Shown: positions 1 to 7,928 of the stretch, one piece after another
How positions within the stretch are numbered: the stretch's first letter is position 1
How the letters are laid out: every line of letters starts with the position of its first letter
Assembly: GCF_020026305.1 (NCBI RefSeq)
Contig: NZ_CP075691.1
Location: forward strand, 992,001-1,056,000
Length of the DNA stretch: 64,000 nt
From: Streptomyces sp. 135
Lineage (GTDB): Bacteria > Actinomycetota > Actinomycetes > Streptomycetales > Streptomycetaceae
Direction of reading: 5' to 3'
Notes under the pieces: model-generated
Databases searched by the model: none
Seen by the model: only the letters and a program-made list of their open reading frames with translations
Told to the model about the DNA's origin: nothing
Program-made: the position numbers and the translations under genes

Positions 1-185
1 GGATGGACTTCTGCGACTCCAGCGGCATCACGGCCCTGATCGCCGCCCGCCACCACGCGCACGCCGCCCGGGCGGGCATCGCGCTCGCGGCCGTGCCCGC
101 CAACACCCTGCGGGTCCTGCGCATCGTGGGCCTCGACCAGGTCTTCCCCCTGCACCCCGACAGCGACGCCGCCACGCGGAACTGA
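1..185 (+). CDS. STAS-domain anti-sigma factor antagonist, 3' end only
   Basis: The window opens inside this gene, so the N-terminus is missing and the visible ATG at position 3 is probably internal. The roughly 60 visible residues contain DSSGITAL, which matches the conserved DSSG loop of SpoIIAA/RsbV-type antagonists. In that family the serine is phosphorylated by a partner-switching anti-sigma kinase. The following helix and LRIVGLDQVFPL segment fit the C-terminal half of a STAS fold. Streptomyces genomes carry many such proteins, so the partner kinase and sigma factor cannot be named. The family call is fairly sure; the specific role is unknown. Confidence 0.8.
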   Translation, partial: MDFCDSSGITALIAARHHAHAARAGIALAAVPANTLRVLRIVGLDQVFPLHPDSDAATRN

Positions 186-252
186 CCGGCGTACGCCCGG
201 GATCGGCCGACGGGCCTGGAAGTCTCTGCCCGTACACGGTATCGATGCGCAC

Positions 253-1161
253 ATGACGGACCACGAGACGGACGGCGGAGGCGGCGGGCTGCCCGGTCTG
301 CCCGGCCCTCCCCCGCCGGGTGCGAGCGCGCTGCCGCCCGGGACGTACGACGGCACGGTCGTCCTGGTCACCGGCGGCGGGACGGGGCTCGGCAAGGCGA
401 TCGCGGCGGAGTTCGCGCGGCTCGGCGCCGACCTGGTGATCGCGAGCCGCAAGGAGGACCGGCTCACGGCGGCGCGGGACGAGCTGGCCTCGCTCGGCGG
501 CCGCGTGAGGACCGTGGTGTGCGACATCCGGGACGCCGAGCGCGTCACCGAGGTCTTCGACGCGGCGCAGGAGGCGTACGGCATGCCCGGGGTCCTCGTG
601 AACAACGCCGCCGCCAACTTCCCCGTCCCGGCCGAGGACATGTCCCCCAACGCCTGGCGCGCGGTCGTGGACACCACGCTGACCGGCACGTTCCTGATGA
701 CGCGCGAGTTCGCCCGCCGTCACCTCGCCGCCGGCACCCCCGGGTCGGTCATCGACGTAGGGGCGTCGTACGCGTGGACGGGCGGCCCCGGCTTCGCGCA
801 CAGCGCGGCGGCCAAGGCGGGCGTGAAGAGCCTGGTGGAGACCCTCGCCGTGGAGTGGGCCCCGTACGGCATCCAGGTCAACGGCCTGGTGCCGGGCCTG
901 ATGCCGCACGGCGACATGAGCGCGGACATCCGCGGCAACCTCGACCGGGCCCCGAACACGGCCGCCCGTCAGCCCGCGCTCCGCGTCGGCCTGCCCCGCG
1001 AACTGGGCTGGGCGGCGACGTTCCTGGCCTCCCCCTACGCCCGCTTCATCACGGGCCACACGTTGGTGGTGGACGGCGCGAACTGGCAGCGGCGCGCCGT
1101 GGTGAGCCCTCCGGTGACGACCGTGCGCGAGCAGCTGGGGCGGGGCGGCTGCACGCCCTGA
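253..1161 (+). CDS. SDR oxidoreductase, 2,4-dienoyl-CoA reductase-like
   Basis: A 302-residue short-chain dehydrogenase. The Rossmann motif TGGGTGLG lies near residue 38 and NNAAANF near residue 117. The usual YxxxK catalytic pair is not present: the segment reads HSAAAK around residue 181, followed by AGVKSLVETLAVEW. An HxGxAKAxV sequence before LAVEWGP is typical of the peroxisomal-type 2,4-dienoyl-CoA reductase branch (DECR2/Sps19), so NADPH-dependent reduction of unsaturated acyl-CoA is the best guess. It faces an enoyl-CoA hydratase/isomerase gene with only about 50 bp between stops, which agrees with fatty-acid metabolism. The first 30 or so residues are Gly/Pro-rich and no strong ribosome-binding site precedes the ATG, so the true start may lie slightly downstream. 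Confidence 0.75.
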   Translation: MTDHETDGGGGGLPGLPGPPPPGASALPPGTYDGTVVLVTGGGTGLGKAIAAEFARLGADLVIASRKEDRLTAARDELASLGGRVRTVVCDIRDAERVTEVFDAAQEAYGMPGVLVNNAAANFPVPAEDMSPNAWRAVVDTTLTGTFLMTREFARRHLAAGTPGSVIDVGASYAWTGGPGFAHSAAAKAGVKSLVETLAVEWAPYGIQVNGLVPGLMPHGDMSADIRGNLDRAPNTAARQPALRVGLPRELGWAATFLASPYARFITGHTLVVDGANWQRRAVVSPPVTTVREQLGRGGCTP

Positions 1162-1209
1162 GCCGCCGGACGGCACCGTCCGCCCCTGTGCGCCGTCGCC
1201 CGGCTCCGC

Positions 1210-2043
1210 TCACTTCCCCTCGAACGAAGCCGCCCGCCCGGCAGCCCTCGCCCCGAACCCCTCCCGCGCGTCCTCCGAGGTGAGGGTGATCGCCGCGTTC
1301 ATGGCCACACGGTCGAGCGCGCCGGACATCCCCGCGTCGGCGTACGCGTCGATGCCGCGCTTGATGCCCTGCACGGCGAGCGGGGCGTTGGCGGCGATCT
1401 CCGCCGCCAGCGCGTGCGCCGTGCCCGCCAATTCACCGGTGGGCACCACCTGTTGGAGCAGGCGCAGCCGCTCGGCCGTGGCGGCGTCGACGCGGCGCCC
1501 GGTGAGCGCGAGGAACTTGGCCCACCCCGTGCCCGCCTCGCGCGCGACGCGCAGGTCCCCGCCCGCGTCGACCGCGACGCCCAACTGCGCCTCGGGGAGG
1601 GCGAACACCGCGTCGTCCGCCGCGATCCGCACGTCCGCCATGAGCGCCAGTTCGAAGCCGAAGCCCAGGCAGTACCCCTGCACCGCCGCCACCACCGGCT
1701 GCGGAAGCCCGGCGAAGGCCCGGAAGCGCTCGTGCACCCAGCGCATGCCCTCGTAGTAGTGGTGGGCGCGCTCGGCACCGGAGCGGCCGGTGATCGTGCC
1801 GCCCGGCGCGGTGAGGTCGATGCCCGCGCAGAAGGCCCTGCCCTCGGCGCGCAGCAGGACCGCCCGGACGGCGGGGTCGAAGCGGATCCGGTCGGTGAAC
1901 AGGCCCAGCTGGCGGGTGGACTCCCAGCTCCAGGCGTTGAGTTTGCGCGGCCGGCAGAGGGTGAGGATGCCGAGCCCGTCCTCGACGTCGAGGCGCAGCC
2001 GCTCCTCGCCCGCCGGGATGTCCGTACCGATGACGTCGATCAT
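1210..2043 (-). CDS. enoyl-CoA hydratase/isomerase family protein
   Basis: 277 residues with the crotonase fold. RPRKLNAWSW near the N-terminus, GRAFCAGIDL as the first oxyanion/CoA-binding segment, and VQGYCLGFGFELALMADVRIA as the second segment are all visible. The second half has PEAQLGVAVDAGGDLRVARE, where many hydratases carry a catalytic Glu; the arrangement here resembles dienoyl-CoA isomerases and other crotonase-type isomerases as much as classical hydratases. The substrate is therefore open. It converges on the upstream SDR gene, and both may act on unsaturated acyl-CoA. Start is the ATG at 2043. Confidence 0.85.
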   Translation of the reverse strand: MIDVIGTDIPAGEERLRLDVEDGLGILTLCRPRKLNAWSWESTRQLGLFTDRIRFDPAVRAVLLRAEGRAFCAGIDLTAPGGTITGRSGAERAHHYYEGMRWVHERFRAFAGLPQPVVAAVQGYCLGFGFELALMADVRIAADDAVFALPEAQLGVAVDAGGDLRVAREAGTGWAKFLALTGRRVDAATAERLRLLQQVVPTGELAGTAHALAAEIAANAPLAVQGIKRGIDAYADAGMSGALDRVAMNAAITLTSEDAREGFGARAAGRAASFEGK

Positions 2044-2098
2044 GCCGCGCTCCCCTGGGCCGACGGGACTGATGACCCGTCAGGCTAGGGGTGCGGGC

Positions 2099-2866
2099 TC
2101 ACCGGCTGAAGACCTCGAACCCCACCGCGGGCCTCCCGCCGAACCGCGGGGCCAGCGCCTGGGCGTTGCCCGTCAGGAACGTACGGCAGTACTTCTCGGG
2201 GTCCTCGTCCGTCAACGCCTCGATGTAGGTGCGGTGTTCGAGGAGCGAGGCCACCGAGCGGTCGAGCCCGGCCGACGCGTCCGCCGCGTGCGTGGGGGTC
2301 GACGAACCGGCCACGGCGACCCACCGCACGCCGTTCCACGGCTGAAGGCCCTGCTCGTCGATGAGTTCGGGGAAGATCCAGCGGTTGCCCGCGTCCGCCG
2401 CCGCGTCGAGCGTGGCCCGGCCCACCGCCACGTGGTCGGGGGTGTTCCAGGCGACGCCGCCCCACGTGTCGCGGTGGTTGAGCGTGATGACCAGTTCGGG
2501 CCGGTGCCTGCGGATCGCCGCGGCGATGTCGCGGCGCAGCGCCGTGCCGTACTCGACGACGCCGTCCCGGTGGTCGAGGAACTCCACCGTCCCGACGCCG
2601 ACGACCGCCGCGCTGGCCCGTTGCTCCCGCTCGCGCAGCGGTCCGCAGGTGGCGGGGTCGATGGTGTCGATGCCCGCCTCGCCCCGGGTCGCCAGCAGGT
2701 AGGCGACGTCGCGGCCCGCGTCCGTCCAGCCGGCGATCGCCGCCGCGCAGCCGTACTCCAGGTCGTCGGGGTGCGCGACGACGGCGAGCGCGCGCTGCCA
2801 GTCCTCGGGCATGGGGGTGAGCTGGTCGGGCGCTGCGGCCCCGGCTGCGGTCTGCGACTCGGTCAT
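2099..2866 (-). CDS. PIG-L family deacetylase
   Basis: 255 residues of the PIG-L/LmbE fold, which contains zinc-dependent N-deacetylases such as MshB (mycothiol) and Mca. The zinc motif AHPDDLEYG is at about residues 32-40, and a later TPDHVAVG segment supplies the downstream His. LVITLNHRDTWGG sits where MshB-type enzymes have their substrate loop. The protein is shorter than MshB and lacks an obvious signal peptide, so it acts in the cytoplasm. It is probably a small-molecule deacetylase or amidase of unknown substrate. It reads in the same direction as the preceding enoyl-CoA hydratase gene, with a short gap. Confidence 0.85.
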   Translation of the reverse strand: MTESQTAAGAAAPDQLTPMPEDWQRALAVVAHPDDLEYGCAAAIAGWTDAGRDVAYLLATRGEAGIDTIDPATCGPLREREQRASAAVVGVGTVEFLDHRDGVVEYGTALRRDIAAAIRRHRPELVITLNHRDTWGGVAWNTPDHVAVGRATLDAAADAGNRWIFPELIDEQGLQPWNGVRWVAVAGSSTPTHAADASAGLDRSVASLLEHRTYIEALTDEDPEKYCRTFLTGNAQALAPRFGGRPAVGFEVFSR

Positions 2867-2920
2867 GGCGGCAGCCTAAGGCCGGCCGCCGGCAGTCCGC
2901 GCCCGGCCCCCACGGGCGTA

Positions 2921-3325
2921 TCACTCCGCATGGGAGGGGTGTTCGAGGCGGGTGAAGCCGACGAGGCGGGGTGTGTGGGTGAGGGGGAAGGACTCGCCGT
3001 CGGGGGTCTTCAGGGCCGCCATGATGTCGTCGTCCGGTTCGCCGTAGATCTCGAAGTGCCGCACCGTGCAGTGCTCCATCACCTCGCGGATGTACGGATC
3101 CGACAGCCGCCAGTGGGCGCGGATCGCGTCGGAGTCGCGGTAGAGCTGGAAGCTGTACGCCAGCATCCGCTCCTCGTCGATGAAGACCTCCACCATGAGC
3201 TGCGGACCGTGCTCCTCGGTGAACGCCACCGCCCGGGCGATGGCGTGCCGGAAGCCGTCGAGGTGGCCGTCGGTGATGCGCATGGTGTTGCGGAAGAGGA
3301 TGGTGCCGCTGTCTGTGATCTTCAT
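2921..3325 (-). CDS. small conserved protein, possible ABM/dimeric alpha-beta barrel fold
   Basis: 134 residues starting at the ATG for MKITDSGTILF. The alternation of beta-like and helical stretches (FRNTMRIT, HLDGFRHAIARAVAFTEEHG, QLMVEVFIDEERMLAYSFQLYRD, RHFEIYGEP) and the phrase about a dosed helix before an SFQLYRDSDAI strand recall ABM-type monooxygenase or stress-responsive barrel proteins. No catalytic motif can be named. A longer upstream frame exists, but the chosen ATG fits the family-like N-terminus better. It lies between a PIG-L deacetylase and an S33-type hydrolase on the same strand. Function not recognised. Confidence 0.6.
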   Translation of the reverse strand: MKITDSGTILFRNTMRITDGHLDGFRHAIARAVAFTEEHGPQLMVEVFIDEERMLAYSFQLYRDSDAIRAHWRLSDPYIREVMEHCTVRHFEIYGEPDDDIMAALKTPDGESFPLTHTPRLVGFTRLEHPSHAE

Positions 3326-3401
3326 ACGCCGAGATTTGTCCGCCGCCCCCGGCGAGGTCAAGGGTGCGCCCGTGCCCCGCCGGGGTCCGGGGAGCCGGGC
3401 C

Positions 3402-4703
3402 TCACGCCTCGTCGCGGGTCAGCGCAAGGAGCCGGTCGAGGACCCGGGGGCCGCTCACCCGCAGCCCGTCGTGCTCGAACTCGTCCGTGACCCAGGTGCG
3501 CAGTCCCCGGATGGCGCGCGCCGTCCGCAGCGCGTGCTCGGTGTCGACGTACATGTCGTCGTGGTAGATCGACGCGGCGGCCGGCACCTCGTTCGCCGCC
3601 AGCCGGTCCACGTCGTACAGGCGCGGCCAGTCGGTGCGCTCGGCCAGCAGGTCCGCGGTCTCGCGCAGCGGGCGCAGCGCCGGGTCGCAGTCGAACATCC
3701 AGCGCTGCACGGCCTCCCCGGTGAACAGCAGCGGCTCGTCGCCCGCCAGGGTCTTCTCCGCGTCGAACTCAGGGAATCCGGCGCGCACCCGCTCGGCCGA
3801 CCAGGCGGTGGGCCGCTCGCCCTGGCCGTAGATCGCCTCGTGCAGGAGGGCGAAGAGCGGGTTTCCCGCGTACGAGAGGACGGCCTGGACGTTCTCCTGG
3901 AACGCGTCGGAGAGCGCGGTCCCCGACGCCGTGCGCACGAAGGCGTCCTCCAGGAGGTAGTGCAGCCGGTGGCTGCCGTCGCCCATGCCGAGCAGGATGC
4001 CGAGGGACTGGAAGGCGGGGACGGTGAGTCTGTAGCCGCCGTTCAGGACCGGCTCGTGCTCGGCGAGGTGGGCGGCGATGCGGCGGGCGCGCTCGACGTC
4101 CTGCGGGTAGCGGGCGTAGTGCGCGGCGTTCTTGCGGGCCATGCGCGGGTAGGCCGCGCGGTACACGTCGTCGGCGTGGCCGTCCAGGGTGGGCAGACCG
4201 CCGGTGATGAGCGCCGCGGACAGGCCCTCGGGCGCCGCCGACAGGTAGTGCGTGGCGCAGAACCCGCCGAAGCTCTGGCCGAGGACGGTCCAGGGCGCGC
4301 CGCCCGTCACCTCGGGGCGTATCGCCTCGCAGTCGCGCACGATGGAGTCGGCGCGGAAGCGGGCGAGGTAGTCGGCCTGTGCGCGGGGGCCGCCGCGCAG
4401 CGGGAGCGTCTGGCGGCTCGCGGGGGTGGAGCTGCCGGTGCCGCGCTGGTCGAGGAGGAGGACGCGGAAGTCCCGCAGGGCGCGGTCGAGCCAGGACTCC
4501 CTGCCGTGGAAGCGGGTGGCCCCGAAGCCGGGGCCGCCCGTCAGGTAGACCAGCCAGGGCAGCTCGGCGCCGCCGCGCGACGCGGAGACCGCCTCGCGGG
4601 CGTAGATCTCGATCCGCTCCCCCGCCGGATCGTCGTGGTCGAGCGGCACGCTGAAGCGGCGGTCGGTGAGGACGACTCCTGGCTGGCGGTACGTGGCGGT
4701 CAA
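3402..4703 (-). CDS. alpha/beta hydrolase, proline iminopeptidase (S33)-like
   Basis: 433 residues if begun at the TTG at 4703, which has AGGAG five bases upstream; a 451-residue frame from 4757 lacks such a site. The oxyanion segment YLTGGPGFG, DQRGTGSSTP and the nucleophile elbow GQSFGGF give the catalytic serine, and EFEHDGLRVSG near the end gives the probable catalytic histidine. This layout is that of Streptomyces prolyl/tripeptidyl aminopeptidases and of proline iminopeptidase. No signal peptide is seen, so it is cytoplasmic. Likely substrates are small peptides or esters. It ends a same-strand run below the LacI gene and could be co-transcribed with it. Confidence 0.8.
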   Translation of the reverse strand: MTATYRQPGVVLTDRRFSVPLDHDDPAGERIEIYAREAVSASRGGAELPWLVYLTGGPGFGATRFHGRESWLDRALRDFRVLLLDQRGTGSSTPASRQTLPLRGGPRAQADYLARFRADSIVRDCEAIRPEVTGGAPWTVLGQSFGGFCATHYLSAAPEGLSAALITGGLPTLDGHADDVYRAAYPRMARKNAAHYARYPQDVERARRIAAHLAEHEPVLNGGYRLTVPAFQSLGILLGMGDGSHRLHYLLEDAFVRTASGTALSDAFQENVQAVLSYAGNPLFALLHEAIYGQGERPTAWSAERVRAGFPEFDAEKTLAGDEPLLFTGEAVQRWMFDCDPALRPLRETADLLAERTDWPRLYDVDRLAANEVPAAASIYHDDMYVDTEHALRTARAIRGLRTWVTDEFEHDGLRVSGPRVLDRLLALTRDEA

Positions 4704-4787
4704 GGCTGCTCCTGGTCGCTGGTCGGAAGCGGGTCTGCCGCGCCCAGTGCAGCACACCCGCGGCGCGGCCGGGCCGCGGGGCTCCGG

Positions 4788-5801
4788 TCAGCGCGGGGCC
4801 AGGCTGGAGCGTCGTACGACCAGCTCCGGGGTGAGCACGACGCGCCGGTGGCGGTGTCCGGGCCCGGCGTCCGACTCGGTCTCCTCCAGGAGGAGTTCCG
4901 CCGCCATCGCGCCCATGGTCATGGCGGGCTGGCGCACCGAGGTGAGCGGTACGACGGCGGCGGCCGCGAACTCGATGTCGTCGTAGCCGACGATCGCCAC
5001 GTCCTCGGGGACGCGCACCCCGGCCGCGTACATCGCCTGGAGCACGCCGAGCGCGAGCAGGTCGTTGGCGCAGAAGACGGCGGTGGGCCGGTCCGCGAGG
5101 CCGAGGATGCGGGCGCCCGCGTCGCGGCCCGCGGCCACGTCGAGCCGCTCCGTCGGCAGCTCCCGCAGCGCCGAGGGGCCGAGGCCAGCCTCGGCGAGCA
5201 CCCGGAGCGCCCCCTCGCGGCGGTCCTCCACCTGGTTGAGTCCGGGCGGGCCGCTCACGTACGCGAGGGAGCGGTGCCCCGCGTCCACGAGATGGCGGGC
5301 GGCGAGCGCCCCGCCCATCACGTCGTCGACGGAGACGGAGCACTCGGTGGCTCCTCGGGCGACCCGGTCGACGAGGACGAAGGGGATGTGGTGCCGGCGG
5401 AAGGCGTCGATGTTCTCCCCGGTCGCGTCGGCGGGGGTCAGCAGGACGCCGCGGACCCGCTGTTCGGCGAAGAGCGCGAGGTAGTCGGCCTCCTCGGCGG
5501 GGCTCTGCCCGCTGTTGCACACCATGACCCGCAGCCCGGCCTCGCGTGCGGCGCGCTCGGCGCCGCGGGCGACGTCCACGAAGAACGGGTTGCCCATGTC
5601 CAGGACGAGCAGCGCCATGATGCGGCTGCGCCCGGCCCGCAGCTGGCGCGCGGACTCGCTGCGTACGTACCCGAGCCGGTCGATGACGGCCAGCACGCGG
5701 TGCCGGGTCTCCTCGGAGACCGTGTCGGGGCGGTTGATCACGTTCGACACGGTGCCCACCGACACTCCGGCGTGCTTCGCCACGTCTTTGATGCCGACCA
5801 T
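4788..5801 (-). CDS. LacI-family transcriptional regulator, candidate RhaR
   Basis: About 337 residues. The N-terminal helix-turn-helix reads IKDVAKHAGVSVGTVSNVIN, followed by a hinge (SARQLRAGRSR) and a periplasmic-binding-like effector domain (LLVLDMGNPFFVDV, VDRVARGATECSVSVDD, VFCANDLLALG, VAIVGYDDIEFAAAAV). I chose the ATG at 5801 (MVGIKDVAK); an ATG at 5819 is also possible. It lies directly downstream of the rhaS pseudogene on the same strand. LacI-type palindromes occur upstream of that locus, in front of lutA, and in front of rhaI. By position and operator type it is the best candidate regulator of rhamnose and lactate genes; the inducer is inferred, not shown. Confidence 0.88.
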   Translation of the reverse strand: MVGIKDVAKHAGVSVGTVSNVINRPDTVSEETRHRVLAVIDRLGYVRSESARQLRAGRSRIMALLVLDMGNPFFVDVARGAERAAREAGLRVMVCNSGQSPAEEADYLALFAEQRVRGVLLTPADATGENIDAFRRHHIPFVLVDRVARGATECSVSVDDVMGGALAARHLVDAGHRSLAYVSGPPGLNQVEDRREGALRVLAEAGLGPSALRELPTERLDVAAGRDAGARILGLADRPTAVFCANDLLALGVLQAMYAAGVRVPEDVAIVGYDDIEFAAAAVVPLTSVRQPAMTMGAMAAELLLEETESDAGPGHRHRRVVLTPELVVRRSSLAPR

Positions 5802-5867
5802 GCGTCTCAGGTGCTCCATCCTGCTGTTCGGCCGTCCGGCGGCCCTGCGGTCCACCCTACTGAGGAC

Positions 5868-6575
5868 TCAGAACCGGTAGCGGTGGACGTTCTCCTTGTC
5901 GAACACGGTGGGCCGGCCGAGGTCGACGACGCCGCCCTCGCCGAGGGTGAACGAGCCGAGGTCGCCCGCCCGGAACGTCTCGCCCTCCCTGCCGGTGATC
6001 TGCCCGGAGGAGAGCGCGACGGCGGTGTGCGCGGCGGGCGCGCCGAGCTTCGCGGGATCCCACAGCTCGAAGGCCTCGATGGTGCCGTTCTTCCCGTAGG
6101 AGGCCCCGGGTCTGCTGGAAGGACTGCTGGGCGTCGTCGTTGCCGTAGGCGGTCTTCACCAGCCGCATGTTCTTGTACCGCGGCTTGTCCAGCTCGTCCT
6201 CAGGCGGGCTTTCGTGTCCGAGTCGTACGTGACGACCTTGACGCCGTTCTTCATGGCCTGCTTCAGCGCGGTGCACAGGGCGCCGGGGTCCTGCGCGGAG
6301 ACGGCCATGGCGTCGACGCGCTGCTGGGTGAGCGTGTTGACGTAACTGACCTGGCCGCTGGTGTCGGTGGCGCTGTCGGGCCCTGTCTCCTTGTACGTCG
6401 AGCCGAGTTCCCGCAGGGCCTTCTCGCCGCCCTTGCCGGCGACCGTGAAGTAGGGGTTGTTGACCTGCTCGGGCAGGAAGCCGACGGTGAGGCCCTGCTT
6501 CGTCGCGGCGTCCGGGTCGGCCTTGGCGTCCGTGGACCTGGCGCTGTCGTCGTCGCGCGCCGAGTCCTGTGCGTG
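5868..6575 (-). pseudogene. rhaS: rhaS remnant: rhamnose ABC transporter substrate-binding protein, eroded
   Basis: Fragments of a sugar-binding protein are readable in successive frames. The first (about 6575-6205) has GLTVGFLPEQVNNPYFT, SATDTSGQVSYVNTLTQQ and VDAMAVSAQDPGALCTALKQ, ending at KVVTYDSDTK. The second (about 6200-6110) has KNMRLVKTAYGNDDAQQSF. The third (about 6105-5868) has GKNGTIEAFELWDPAKLGA and ends LGRPTVFDKENVHRYRF-stop. These match the order of a Streptomyces RhaS, but the signal peptide/lipobox and two internal stretches are gone and the frame changes. No functional protein is expected. The fragments identify the neighbouring LacI gene and the ancestral transporter as rhamnose-type. 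Confidence 0.85.
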
Positions 6576-6942
6576 CCGTCGCCAACTGGCGTGCCACGCG
6601 CGGCCCGAGCACCGACACGACGAGGAGCACACCGGTGACGACGATCTGGGACTGCGCGGAGACGTCGAGCAGGCTCATCGCGTTCTGCGACGCGCCGAGG
6701 AGGAAGACCCCGGCGATCGTGCCGCCGAGGGTGCCCTTGCCGCCGTCGAAGCCGATGCCGCCGAGCAGCACGGCCGCGACGACGGAGAGTTCGAGTCCGG
6801 TGGCGTTGTCGTAGCGGGCGCTCGCGTAGTGCAGCGCCCAGAAGACGCCCGTGAGCGAGGCCAGCAGCCCGGTGGCGACGAACAGCCACAGCTTGTGCCG
6901 CTTGCCCAGGCCGTGTGCGGCGAGGACAGGGGGCTCACTCAT
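6575..6942 (-). pseudogene. fused remnant: start of an ABC ATPase joined to the C-terminal third of a sugar ABC permease
   Basis: The frame opens with about 14 residues that look like the first strand of a sugar ABC ATPase (MSEPPVLAAHGLGKR). It then switches abruptly to the last third of an RbsC/RhaP-type permease: KLWLFVATGLLASLTGV, ELSVVAAVLLGGIGFDGGKG, LGGTIAGVFLLGASQNAMSL and a final IVVTGVLLVVSVLGPRV helix. The whole ATPase, any first permease and most of the second permease are missing. The frame then runs out of phase into the rhaS remnant, which has lost its signal peptide. This is best read as two large deletions in an ancestral rhaT-rhaQ/P-rhaS operon. The promoter region upstream still carries LacI-type sites. 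Confidence 0.82.
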
Positions 6943-6991
6943 GGGTGACACCGATCAGCGATGAGGGAAGTGACGAGGGAAGGCCGGGTTA

Positions 6992-7003
6992 TGAAAGGAT
7001 TCA
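6992..7003. promoter_or_regulatory. LacI-type operator 1 between importer remnant and lutA
   Basis: TGAAAGGATTCA, an almost perfect 12-bp palindrome of the form TGAAnnnnTTCA. It lies about 50 bp upstream of the importer remnant start and 165 bp from lutA. The same shape recurs at 7058-7069, 20152-20163 and 20290-20301. Confidence 0.6.
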
Positions 7004-7057
7004 ATCGGGTGTCAGGGAAGCTAGACCCAGGCCGAGTTCACCGTCAATGGGGACGCT

Positions 7058-7069
7058 CGAAACGATTCA
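7058..7069. promoter_or_regulatory. LacI-type operator 2 upstream of lutA
   Basis: CGAAACGATTCA differs by one base from the reverse complement of the site before rhaI (TGAATCGTTTCA). The central CG dyad is typical of LacI-family operators. Its position 98 bp from the lutA start suggests lut control by the adjacent LacI protein. Confidence 0.65.
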
Positions 7070-7166
7070 CCTCCGTTGATCACACCCCTCCCCACCGACA
7101 CCTCCCGCACGGCCCCGCGCCCGCGTACCCTGCATCCATCCGATGATCGACGAGGAGGAACCCGCG

Positions 7167-7928
7167 ATGCGCGTCGCCCTGTTCCTGACCTGTGTCAACG
7201 ACACGCTCTATCCGGACACGGGCCGCGCGGTGGTGAAACTGCTGACCAGGCTGGGGGTCGACGTCGACTTCCCGGCGGCGCAGACCTGTTGCGGGCAGGC
7301 GCACTACAACACCGGGTACCGGCATCAGGCGGAGCCGCTCGCCCGGCATTTCTCCGATGTCTTCGGTTCGGATGCGTACGACGCGATCGTGACGCCGTCC
7401 GGTTCGTGCGGGGCGATGGTGCGCGAGCTGTATCCGCGCATGGGCGAACGGGCACGTGCGGAGGGCCGCGGGGACGCCCTCGCGCGCACGCTCGCGCCGG
7501 TGGTGCCCAAGACGTACGAGCTGACCGAGTTCCTGGTGGACGTCCTCGGCGTGACGGACGTCGGGGCGTACTACCCGCACAAGGTCACCTACCACCCGAC
7601 CTGCCACGGCCTGCGGAGCCTCGGCCTCGGCGAGCGCCCTGCCCGGCTGCTGCGGGCGGTCGAGGGGCTGGAGCTCGTGGAGCTGCCCGGCGCCGAGGAG
7701 TGCTGCGGCTTCGGCGGCACGTTCGCCGTGAAGAACTCCGATGTCTCGGCGGCGATGGGCGCCGACAAGGTGCGCCACGCCGAGTCGACGGGGGCCGAGG
7801 TGCTGTGCGCGGCGGACAACTCCTGCCTGATGCACATCGGCGGCACGATGGCCCGGCTGCGCACGGCCGTACGGCCCGTCCACATCGCGGAGATCCTGGC
7901 GAGCACGGAAGAGGAGCCCCTGTCATGA
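7167..7928 (+). CDS. lutA: L-lactate utilisation protein LutA (LldE), Fe-S oxidoreductase subunit
   Basis: 253 residues starting at ATG 7167, preceded by GAGGAGGAA; an in-frame ATG at 7143 lies upstream of that site. Two cysteine-rich CCG-type domains are visible: CVN at the start with TCCGQAHYNTGYR, then TYHPTCHG with ECCGFGGTFAVK and ADNSCLMH. LutA, LutB and LutC together oxidise L-lactate to pyruvate without a flavin Lld enzyme. The stop overlaps the lutB start by ATGA, so the three genes are translationally coupled. LacI-type palindromes lie upstream. In this window the likely lactate source is the L-lactate released by the RhaEW enzyme. Confidence 0.93.
   Translation: MRVALFLTCVNDTLYPDTGRAVVKLLTRLGVDVDFPAAQTCCGQAHYNTGYRHQAEPLARHFSDVFGSDAYDAIVTPSGSCGAMVRELYPRMGERARAEGRGDALARTLAPVVPKTYELTEFLVDVLGVTDVGAYYPHKVTYHPTCHGLRSLGLGERPARLLRAVEGLELVELPGAEECCGFGGTFAVKNSDVSAAMGADKVRHAESTGAEVLCAADNSCLMHIGGTMARLRTAVRPVHIAEILASTEEEPLS

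Noticed and set aside
3180..6638. Very long plus-strand open frame opposite the hydrolase, LacI and importer remnant genes
   Set aside because: Arg/Gly/Val-rich translation with no domain; typical antisense shadow of high third-position GC genes.
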